This document shows, in pieces, positions 7,296 through 13,827 of a stretch of 18,956 bases of DNA (the first letter of the stretch is position 1; each line of letters opens with the position of its first letter). The DNA comes from CAWHOW01 sp050013795 (GTDB lineage: Bacteria > Bacteroidota > Bacteroidia > Bacteroidales > CG2-30-32-10), in assembly GCA_050013795.1 (NCBI GenBank), contig JBEKEO010000039.1, positions 1 through 18,956 on the forward strand, given 5' to 3'. The notes under the pieces are model-generated. The model saw only the letters and a list, made by a program, of their open reading frames with translations. It was not told the origin of the DNA and made no database searches. The position numbers were made by a program, and so were the translations under genes.

Positions 7296-9139
7296 TTTCT
7301 TTTCTTAAAGGAATTCGATTCCTTGTAAAACTTCGGTATAAGGTCATCCCTTTTTAATTTATGCAAAGTATCCTGTATCCAATTATGGTTTTCTTTTTTA
7401 TACCAGAAGAAAAATTTCTGCTGCTCGTGTTTGTGATTAGACGTTTTTGCAATATAAACAGGTTTTAAAGTGTATGGGTCGAGCCCTGTATAATACATCT
7501 CAGTTGCTAATGTCATTGGAGTTGGAGTGAAATCCTGCACCTGTTCAAGCTGAAAGCCGAGTTCCTTTGTTTCGGTTGCAAGTTCTGCCATATTCTCAAG
7601 AGTGCAACCGGGATGACTGGAAATAAAATACGGTATGAGTTGTTGGTTTAGTTTTTCTTCCCTGCATATCTTGTTGAAAAGTGTATTGAAAATTTTAAAT
7701 GAACGAAAAGAAGGTTTCCGCATGATGTTCAAAACATCATCAGAAGTATGTTCCGGCGCAACTTTCAACCTTCCCGAAACATAGTGACTAATAAGTTTAC
7801 GTGCATATTCGGATAAATGGTTAGCCTTGTCGGATGCACTATCATTTGTAAGGAACATATCATAGCGTATACCACTTCCGATAGTAACTTTTTTTATTCC
7901 CTGCAATTCCGACACTTTATTATATATATCAATTAATGGTTTATGATTTATTTCAAGGTTCTTGCATATTGCAGGATAGATACATGAATAGCGTTTGCAT
8001 GATTTACAAATAGCTATATCTTTTCCCTGCATTTTGTACATATTTGCCGATGGACCGCCAAGATCGGAAATATGTCCTTTAAAATCTTCCTGTGCTGTTA
8101 TTGCTTTTACTTCTTCAAGGATAGAATGCTCAGACCTGCTCGAAACAAATTTACCCTGATGCGCTGAAATAGTGCAGAAGCTGCACCCTCCAAAACAACC
8201 CCGATGAATATTTACAGAAAACTTTATCATTTCATAAGCAGGAATATTTCCCCTGTTTCTATATCTGGGATGGGGTAAGCGTGTATAAGGCAAATCGAAT
8301 GATGAATCAATTTCCTTTGTGTTCATCGGCTTTGCAGGAGGATTAACTACCAGCCATTTTTTACCATGCTGCTGCACCAAAGTTTTCGCTTCAAGAGAAT
8401 TGGATTCAGTTTCTATATAAGTGAAGTTCTTTGCATAGACCTTTTTATCAGCAATGCATTTTTCATATGAGGCGAGTTCAATAATATCTTTCGAATCTGG
8501 CTTCTCAAGATTCACATAAGCTATTTGCTCAATGGCTTTGATGTCTGAAATTGAATTGCCTTTTGCCAGTTCTTTTGCAATTTTCCTGATGGGAATTTCT
8601 CCCATCCCATAAACAAGAATGTCAGCGCCAGAATCAATAAGAAGTGAAGGTTTTAATGTATCCGACCAGTAATCATAATGAGTAAATCTTCTTAAAGATG
8701 CTTCCACACCACCCAGAATAACAGGCGTTTCAGGAAAAAGCTTTTTTAGTATTTTGCTGTAAACTATGCTGGCATAATCTGGTCTGAAACCGGCTACACC
8801 TCCGGGAGTATAAGCATCATCAGAACGCAGTCGTTTGTTTGCAGTGTAATGATTTATCATGGAGTCCATGCAGCCTGCAGTAACACCAAAGAATAGCTTT
8901 GGTTTGCCAAGCTTTAAGAAATCACGAAGATCATCGCGCCAGTTTGGTTGAGGCAGGATGGCAACTTTAAAACCGTCTTTTTCTAATATGCGCGCAATAA
9001 CCGCATGTCCAAAAGATGGGTGGTCAACATAAGCATCACCTGATACAATAATGATATCAGCCTGATCCCATCCCCTCGCTTCAATTTCTTTTTTTGAAAT
9101 GGGCAACCAGTTGTTAGCCGTAAATTCTTGTGAAGTCAA
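7292..9139 (-). CDS. ygiQ: YgiQ-family radical SAM protein
   Basis: 615 residues. The N-terminal domain (residues ~1-300) carries the family signature ISKKEIEARGWDQADIIIVS and GDAYVDHPSFG, resembling a B12-binding-like fold. The radical SAM domain follows with C315-F-G-G-C319-S-F-C322 in the setting IHRGCFGGCSFCTISAHQG. The C-terminal part has SSHPGCTLENM and DFTPTPMTLATEMYYTGLDP, both typical of YgiQ. The start is TTG at 9137-9139: in-frame stops lie immediately upstream, and the next Met (~residue 91) is inside the conserved domain, so a non-ATG start is almost forced. The family is widespread but its reaction is not established. It follows the GNAT gene by 67 nt and overlaps the flavoprotein gene, so it may have its own promoter yet be read in the same direction as the aminomutase cluster. 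Confidence 0.92.
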   Translation of the reverse strand: MTSQEFTANNWLPISKKEIEARGWDQADIIIVSGDAYVDHPSFGHAVIARILEKDGFKVAILPQPNWRDDLRDFLKLGKPKLFFGVTAGCMDSMINHYTANKRLRSDDAYTPGGVAGFRPDYASIVYSKILKKLFPETPVILGGVEASLRRFTHYDYWSDTLKPSLLIDSGADILVYGMGEIPIRKIAKELAKGNSISDIKAIEQIAYVNLEKPDSKDIIELASYEKCIADKKVYAKNFTYIETESNSLEAKTLVQQHGKKWLVVNPPAKPMNTKEIDSSFDLPYTRLPHPRYRNRGNIPAYEMIKFSVNIHRGCFGGCSFCTISAHQGKFVSSRSEHSILEEVKAITAQEDFKGHISDLGGPSANMYKMQGKDIAICKSCKRYSCIYPAICKNLEINHKPLIDIYNKVSELQGIKKVTIGSGIRYDMFLTNDSASDKANHLSEYARKLISHYVSGRLKVAPEHTSDDVLNIMRKPSFRSFKIFNTLFNKICREEKLNQQLIPYFISSHPGCTLENMAELATETKELGFQLEQVQDFTPTPMTLATEMYYTGLDPYTLKPVYIAKTSNHKHEQQKFFFWYKKENHNWIQDTLHKLKRDDLIPKFYKESNSFKKRK

Positions 9140-9167
9140 TTATTATGCAGTGTTTATACTGCAAAAG

Positions 9168-9175
9168 TAAGAAAA
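9168..9175 (-). promoter_or_regulatory. Possible -7 box of a ygiQ promoter
   Basis: On the minus strand this reads TACTTTTG, a full match to the Bacteroidota -7 consensus TAnnTTTG, about 28 bases before the TTG start of ygiQ. I find no good TTTG -33 element at the usual spacing. A small hairpin (TGCAGT at 9146-9151 with ACTGCA at 9158-9163) lies between the box and the start and could sit at the 5' end of the transcript. Confidence 0.4.
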
Positions 9176-9206
9176 TTAATCCGGAAGGTGTGTGTGTAAA
9201 TGGGAC

Positions 9207-9695
9207 TTAGACAGTCCTTTTATAAATCAGTTTATCATCTTCTTCGTCATAAAAATCTTTTATACGGGCAATGAGTTCGCAGCCACAGGCATCATAAAAC
9301 TTCTGCGTTGACATATATTTTTCACGGGAAGAAGTTTCAATGAAAATGTTTTTACCTCCAAGGTCTTTGATGATTTTTTCTGTTTCAAGCATCAGAATTT
9401 TACCAAGACCGGAACCACGGGTATCATTATGGACGGCTATCCAGTAAAGGTCGAAACTGCGTTTTGTGCAGGCAATCGGTCCAAAGCACGTATATCCAAC
9501 AGTTCTACCATCTATTTCAGCAAACAGAAAATAATATTCGCTTTCAATACCGTACTGCAGGTATTCTTCTGCCAGTTCAATAGCTACATCAATTTCGAAA
9601 TCATAAAAGAAGCCCGTTGAATGAATAATTTCCCTGATATTTTCGAGGTCTTCGGGAATGACTTTGGTTCTGAATTTAAGATTGTCTAGGTTCAT
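9207..9695 (-). CDS. GNAT-family N-acetyltransferase
   Basis: 162 residues with the start chosen at ATG 9693-9695 (MNLDNLKFRTKV). A longer frame to 9803 exists but would run 107 bp into the ATP-grasp gene, and its extra 36 residues look like noise. With the chosen start only one base separates this gene from the ATP-grasp stop codon. The GNAT acetyl-CoA loop is R93-G-S-G-L-G98, preceded by the beta-strand DLYWIAVHND. The ending KFYDACGCELIARIKDFYDEEDDKLIYKR is typical of the fold. Family members acylate amines, from amino acids and antibiotics to protein termini. As the last gene of a cluster with a lysine 2,3-aminomutase homologue it could acylate a beta-amino acid or a product containing one. 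That role is analogous to the pairing of AblA and AblB in N-epsilon-acetyl-beta-lysine synthesis, but this protein is much shorter than AblB as I recall it. Confidence 0.85.
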   Translation of the reverse strand: MNLDNLKFRTKVIPEDLENIREIIHSTGFFYDFEIDVAIELAEEYLQYGIESEYYFLFAEIDGRTVGYTCFGPIACTKRSFDLYWIAVHNDTRGSGLGKILMLETEKIIKDLGGKNIFIETSSREKYMSTQKFYDACGCELIARIKDFYDEEDDKLIYKRTV

Positions 9696-9696
9696 A

Positions 9697-10668
9697 TTAT
9701 AAAATATCTTCAATAACTTTTTCAATAAATTGTTTAAAGGTATAACCTTTTTTGTATATGGCAGCATATAAGCCGCTATCCGGCGATATGCAAGGGTTTG
9801 CATTTATTTCCAGAACATATGGATTATTGTTATTGTCCACTCTGAAATCTACCCTTACATATCCTTTCAGATCAAAAACCTTCCAGCATTTGACACAAAT
9901 TTTATTCAGCCGCTTCAGTAAATCTTTATCATTTTCTTTGAATTCAAAGGTTCTGACGGTTTGTTTATAATCAAATGTATCTTCTGTCCATTTAGCTGAA
10001 TAACCCATTATCTTTGGTTTACCTTCAGGGAAATTGATGAACTGCATTTCAGCATGAGGCATTACTTCAGGACCATTTTTACCACCAATCACAGAAATAT
10101 TAAATTCCCTTCCTTCAATATACCTCTCAATGAAGAATTTTTTTCTATTGAGACTCTTTAACTTCTCAATATAAGTTTTGTCGTTTCCAAAAAACACACT
10201 GTCGAAGTCAAGCCCAAGTGAACCATCTTCACATTTTGGTTTCAGAATGTATCTTTCAGCCGGATCTATTTTTTCAGGCTCATCAAGCTCAATCCACTCT
10301 GCTGTGGGAATTCCATTAACCTTCAGGACATCTTTTGTCAGAACTTTATTTGTTGTAAGGAACATTCCTTCCAGATGAACTCCGGAATATGGAATATGCA
10401 AATAATCAAGAATGGCAGGTCCTATATAACATAATTCCCCTTTGTTGTCAATGGATTCAACAAGGTTAAAAACAAAAGCAGGATCAATTTCTTTTAACTG
10501 ATGTATTGCTTCATCTATTTTAAATGAAAACTGAACTTCGCTAGTAACATAGCCAAGTTCCTGAAGGGTTTCTGCTACCAGGTTTACCTGTGTCAACACA
10601 TCCAATTCATCGGGTAGAGGATTTTCGGATAACTTATTATACAGTATTACAACTTTGTTATTTCTCAT
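9697..10668 (-). CDS. D-Ala-D-Ala ligase-like ATP-grasp enzyme 2
   Basis: 323 residues. ATP-grasp signatures are in order: the nucleotide-binding lysine in YILK143PKCEDGSLG, then FFIERYIEGREFNISVIGG (181-195), and the metal/phosphate-binding end VR272VD274FRVD with YVLE287IN289ANP. The N-terminal Ddl-like half contains YIGPAILDYLHIPYSG and NKVLTKDVLKVNGIPTA. The loop after the metal site is ANPCISPDSGL, where true Ddl enzymes have a PGM-type loop, so the acceptor substrate probably differs from D-alanine. The ATG overlaps the stop of the first ATP-grasp gene by 4 nt (ATGA, 10665-10668). These proteins form an amide bond via an acyl-phosphate. With its partner and the aminomutase it is likely to join amino acids in a small-molecule or peptide-tag pathway rather than make cell-wall precursor. 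Confidence 0.88.
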   Translation of the reverse strand: MRNNKVVILYNKLSENPLPDELDVLTQVNLVAETLQELGYVTSEVQFSFKIDEAIHQLKEIDPAFVFNLVESIDNKGELCYIGPAILDYLHIPYSGVHLEGMFLTTNKVLTKDVLKVNGIPTAEWIELDEPEKIDPAERYILKPKCEDGSLGLDFDSVFFGNDKTYIEKLKSLNRKKFFIERYIEGREFNISVIGGKNGPEVMPHAEMQFINFPEGKPKIMGYSAKWTEDTFDYKQTVRTFEFKENDKDLLKRLNKICVKCWKVFDLKGYVRVDFRVDNNNNPYVLEINANPCISPDSGLYAAIYKKGYTFKQFIEKVIEDIL

Positions 10669-11666
10669 TTTCTAATCATTCTCCTTTTAGCTGATTCCAT
10701 TATTTTTCCGATTAATTTCTCATAAGATAAACCTGCCATTTTTGATAGTATGGGAAGGTCTGAATGAACAGGGTTTAAACCTGCTAATGGATTTACTTCA
10801 ATAAAATTAGGTATGCCTTTTTTATCCATTCTCAGATCAACACGTCCGCCATCCCTGCATCCAAGCCCTTTCCATGAAGCAAGAGCTATTTCATAACATT
10901 TATCCGTTATTTCTTTTTCAGGGACAGTGTAATCAATCATCTGTTCATAATTGGCTTTGGAATGATATGAATAAATTTTTGCTTCCTGATGTTCTTTATG
11001 TATGGTTTCTGTTTCCCTGAAACAGACTTCCATTATACCAACGGTCTCAGATTCTTCGCCTGTTCCGATTATTCCAACAGTGAATTCTCTTCCGGGTAAA
11101 AAAGTTTCAACAAGCACCGGCTGTTTGAATTGTTTAATCCTTTCGACGCAGGCAATTTTTAACTCTTCAACTTTTGTGATCCTGGAATGTGGGTTAATTC
11201 CTTTTCCTGTTCCTTCGGCAACAGGTTTTGCAAAAAGAGGGAAAGGCAAATCGATCTTATCAATATCGGCGGTAGTTTCAACGACTGCAAAATCGGCTGT
11301 GGGAATTCCCAAATCGCGGATAACACGTTTTGTAAGCCCCTTGTGAAGCGTAAGGGAATTTACAAGCACATCGGAAAAAGTATAAGGGATGTTAAAAATA
11401 TCAAGCACTGCCGGAACTTGTGCTTCGCGTCCTATTCCATTGATACCTTCACATATATTGAAAACAATATCCCATCGTTTGCCATTATGAAGAAGACTCA
11501 GCAGAGACCTGACATTACCTATCCTTTCAGTTTTATATCCATTGGCCTTTAAAGCGTTTTCAATGCCGGCAATAGTTTCCTCGCTGTCAAATTCAGCAGC
11601 TTCTTCTTCGGAATATCCTTCTGCGATATAATCCGATTTCAGGTCGTATGCGATACCCACTCTCAT
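10665..11666 (-). CDS. D-Ala-D-Ala ligase-like ATP-grasp enzyme 1
   Basis: 333 residues. The start region MRVGIAYDLKSDY and the segment FNICEGINGIGREAQVPAVLDIF, followed by NIPYTFSD, place it in the Ddl-related ATP-grasp group. The ATP site shows FPLFAKPVAEGTGKG and VLVETFLPGREFTVGIIG, and the C-terminal metal site shows GGRVDLRMD and NFIEVNPLAGLNPVHSDLP. It lacks the Ddl N-terminal E-x-x-V-S-x-x-S-G motif, having DSEETIAGI instead, so it is not expected to be the housekeeping Ddl. It is only distantly similar to the second ATP-grasp protein, consistent with two ligation steps or two different substrates rather than a recent duplication. It lies 33 nt after the aminomutase gene and overlaps the next gene by 4 nt, so a single transcript is likely. 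A TACATTTG box overlaps the intergenic gap, close to the ATG, but without a good -33 element. Confidence 0.88.
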   Translation of the reverse strand: MRVGIAYDLKSDYIAEGYSEEEAAEFDSEETIAGIENALKANGYKTERIGNVRSLLSLLHNGKRWDIVFNICEGINGIGREAQVPAVLDIFNIPYTFSDVLVNSLTLHKGLTKRVIRDLGIPTADFAVVETTADIDKIDLPFPLFAKPVAEGTGKGINPHSRITKVEELKIACVERIKQFKQPVLVETFLPGREFTVGIIGTGEESETVGIMEVCFRETETIHKEHQEAKIYSYHSKANYEQMIDYTVPEKEITDKCYEIALASWKGLGCRDGGRVDLRMDKKGIPNFIEVNPLAGLNPVHSDLPILSKMAGLSYEKLIGKIMESAKRRMIRK

Positions 11667-11699
11667 GCGACAAATGTAGTAAAATGTTTGTAAAGATTT

Positions 11700-12983
11700 T
11701 TAGCAAAAATCAGGGTACTTGTATATTTTCCCTGAATAATTTTTTAGTTGTACATAGCCGCCTTCTTTTCCGATATAATATTCAGGGAGAAGAGGAATTT
11801 TACCACCGCCGCCGGGTGCATCTACCACATAAGTGGGAACTGCATAACCGGATGTGAATCCGCGTAAGCCATGAATGATCTCCAAACCTCTGTCTATAGT
11901 TGTCCTGAAATGGGAAGATCCGGAAATAGGGTCACACTGGTAAAGGTAGTATGGCCTGACACGAATTTTCAGAAGCTCATGAACAAGTTTCTTCATCGTA
12001 GAGACCTCATCATTGATTCCTTTTAAGAGTACAGTTTGGCTCCCTAAAGGAATTCCTGCATCAGCAAGCCTTTCGCATGCTTCTTTTACTTCGGGAGTAA
12101 TTTCAGCAGGGTGTGTAAAGTGAATGCTTACCCATACCGGATGATACTTCTTTAGTGTATTGACAAGGTTTGGGGTTACCCTTTGCGGAAGCACAACAGG
12201 AACTTTGGTCCCTATGCGGATAAATTCAACATGGGGAATTTTTCTGAGCCTCGAAAGAATATAATCAAGTTGATTATCGCCCATAGTCAGTGGGTCGCCG
12301 CCTGAAAGAAGTACATCTCTTATCTGCTTGCGGGAAGCAATATAATCGAATGCTTTCTCAAGTTCGGCTTTCCCAAACTTATACTGTTTTTCCTTGGCAA
12401 CCATCCTTGACCTTGTGCAATACCTGCAATAGGTAGAGCAGAATCCAGTAACTAAAAACAGAACCCTATCCGGATACCGGTGGATAAGATTAGGCAAAGG
12501 GCTGTCGCTTTCTTCACAAAGCGGATCCGTAGCTTCACCTTCTGTACGGATATATTCATCTTCCAGCGGGACTATGCATTTACGGATAGGATTGTTGCGC
12601 GGTTTGTCTTCAAGCAAACTTGCGTAGTAAGGAGTCATGCGCAATGGCAACTGATCTTCGTTGAAGAAGTAAAAGTTTTTTTCTTTAATGTTTAACGGAA
12701 TAAATTGCTGAAGTTGCTTTTTTGAAGTGATACTGTTCCTGATCTGCCATTTCCAGTCGAGCCATTCAGCATCACTGATTGAGGGGAAGTGTTTCTTTAT
12801 GAATTTTCTTGTGTTTTCACTGATTGTATTAAATTCAGGTTCTTTTTCTTCAATTAAGACTTGTTTCAGATTGGTTAAAAAGGCCGCTCGGTAGTCTGTT
12901 AAGTCTCTGGGACTTGGAGGTTCTTCGTCGAGAGTGATTTCAATTTTCTTGATTTCTTGTTCCCGGTGAATCGGATTTTTCAT
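11700..12983 (-). CDS. kamA: Lysine 2,3-aminomutase-family radical SAM/PLP enzyme
   Basis: 427 residues. The radical SAM motif is C182-S-T-Y-C186-R-Y-C189, followed by DVLLSGGDPLTMGD (S-adenosylmethionine contact). The PLP lysine is K395 in VVDAPGGGGKIPLLP. From memory of characterised enzymes, the two aspartates that hold the side-chain amine of lysine in lysine 2,3-aminomutase (D293 and D330 in the clostridial enzyme) are both present, as D351 in YQCD and D388 in VVDAP. Glutamate 2,3-aminomutase changes them to Lys and Asn. The protein has an N-terminal extension of about 70 residues and ends at PDFC, so it lacks the CxCxxC zinc tail and the following region of the clostridial enzyme, although a Cys equivalent to an upstream zinc ligand (EAC303ERLADAG) is kept. 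It is the first gene of the cluster and diverges from the sigma-factor gene. Confidence 0.9.
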   Translation of the reverse strand: MKNPIHREQEIKKIEITLDEEPPSPRDLTDYRAAFLTNLKQVLIEEKEPEFNTISENTRKFIKKHFPSISDAEWLDWKWQIRNSITSKKQLQQFIPLNIKEKNFYFFNEDQLPLRMTPYYASLLEDKPRNNPIRKCIVPLEDEYIRTEGEATDPLCEESDSPLPNLIHRYPDRVLFLVTGFCSTYCRYCTRSRMVAKEKQYKFGKAELEKAFDYIASRKQIRDVLLSGGDPLTMGDNQLDYILSRLRKIPHVEFIRIGTKVPVVLPQRVTPNLVNTLKKYHPVWVSIHFTHPAEITPEVKEACERLADAGIPLGSQTVLLKGINDEVSTMKKLVHELLKIRVRPYYLYQCDPISGSSHFRTTIDRGLEIIHGLRGFTSGYAVPTYVVDAPGGGGKIPLLPEYYIGKEGGYVQLKNYSGKIYKYPDFC

Positions 12984-13043
12984 CGCTTCAGTTTTTAGTT
13001 TTTAGATTTAATGTTAATACTGCGGTTTCCCAGTTTTTTTACT

Positions 13044-13063
13044 TTAAACAATTTTTTGTTTAA
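13044..13063. promoter_or_regulatory. Inverted repeat between divergent genes
   Basis: TTAAACAA at 13044-13051 and TTGTTTAA at 13056-13063 form a perfect 8-bp inverted repeat around TTTT. It sits in the gap between the divergent kamA-like and sigma-factor genes and could be an operator or a promoter-region hairpin. On the plus strand a TTTG at 13055-13058 with 19 bases to TACTTTAT (13078-13085) is a partial match to the Bacteroidota promoter pattern. If real, it would place the transcription start after the ATG at 13069. Confidence 0.3.
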
Positions 13064-13068
13064 TAAGT

Positions 13069-13827
13069 ATGCAATACTACTTTATTTTTATTTTCAAAAA
13101 TTATTTTTCTAAAAAACTTTTCAAAAACTTATTAACTAAATTTTGTGAATTAGTTAATGTTTTTTATGGTTTATTAATAAAAATTTTCATCAGCAAAATA
13201 TTTTTAATTTTACATTCTAAAAAATCAGAATTGTTCCGGTACAAAAAAATAAATACAACAATTACAGATACTGAACTGATCTCCCTGTACAAAAAGACAG
13301 GCGATAATTCAAATGTGGGGGAACTGTTTAAAAGGTACTCCCATCTTGTATTTGGCGTTTGTATGAAATACCTGAAAGACGAAGACGAGAGCAAGGATGC
13401 CGTTATGCAGGTATTTGAAAAGTTGCTGGATGACTTGAAAAAATACAATGTGGAAAATTTTAAAAGCTGGCTTCATACGACTACAAAGAATCATTGTCTG
13501 ATGAAGCTGCGGTCAATACAATCAGTGCTTTTAAAGTCGGAAGAATTAAAAAAAGATTTCTCTGTAATTATGGAAAATGATTACGAATTGCATCATGATA
13601 ATGTAGACAACAATGATTTTTATTTAAGCCAACTTGGAACGGCTATTGAAACATTGATTGATGAACAGAAAATATGTATTGAACTATTTTATTTAAAGGA
13701 AAAATGTTACCAGGAAGTTGCGGAAATTACAGGTTATTCAATGTTACAGGTCAAGAGTTATATCCAAAATGGCAAGCGTAATTTGAAAATATTTATTCAA
13801 AACAAATATGAACGACAGGTTAAATAA
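13069..13827 (+). CDS. ECF-type RNA polymerase sigma factor
   Basis: The open frame gives 252 residues, but the true protein is probably ~190. The first ~60 residues come from extremely AT-rich sequence and look like translated non-coding DNA, whereas ECF factors usually begin close to the motif TDTELISLYKKTGDNS, here at residue ~66. The next ATG in frame, within region 2 (MKYLKDEDES), is too late. TTG at 13231 is the best non-ATG candidate start, or the extension is real. Region 2 is FKRYSHLVFGVCMKYLKDEDESKDAVMQVFEKLL, with FKSWLHTTTKNHCLMKLR after it. Region 4 is IDEQKICIELFYLKEKCYQEVAEITGYS, followed by VKSYIQNGKRNLKIFI, a helix-turn-helix. It overlaps the anti-sigma gene by 20 nt, so the two form a regulatory pair. 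Confidence 0.85.
   Translation: MQYYFIFIFKNYFSKKLFKNLLTKFCELVNVFYGLLIKIFISKIFLILHSKKSELFRYKKINTTITDTELISLYKKTGDNSNVGELFKRYSHLVFGVCMKYLKDEDESKDAVMQVFEKLLDDLKKYNVENFKSWLHTTTKNHCLMKLRSIQSVLLKSEELKKDFSVIMENDYELHHDNVDNNDFYLSQLGTAIETLIDEQKICIELFYLKEKCYQEVAEITGYSMLQVKSYIQNGKRNLKIFIQNKYERQVK

Noticed and set aside
9696..9803. 36-residue N-terminal extension of the GNAT protein
   Set aside because: It overlaps the ATP-grasp gene by 107 bp and does not match the GNAT fold; the ATG at 9695 gives a 1-nt gap and a normal length.
10665..11666. Housekeeping D-alanine--D-alanine ligase (ddl)
   Set aside because: The Ddl N-terminal serine motif and the typical PGM loop are missing, and the gene sits in an aminomutase cluster rather than with mur genes.
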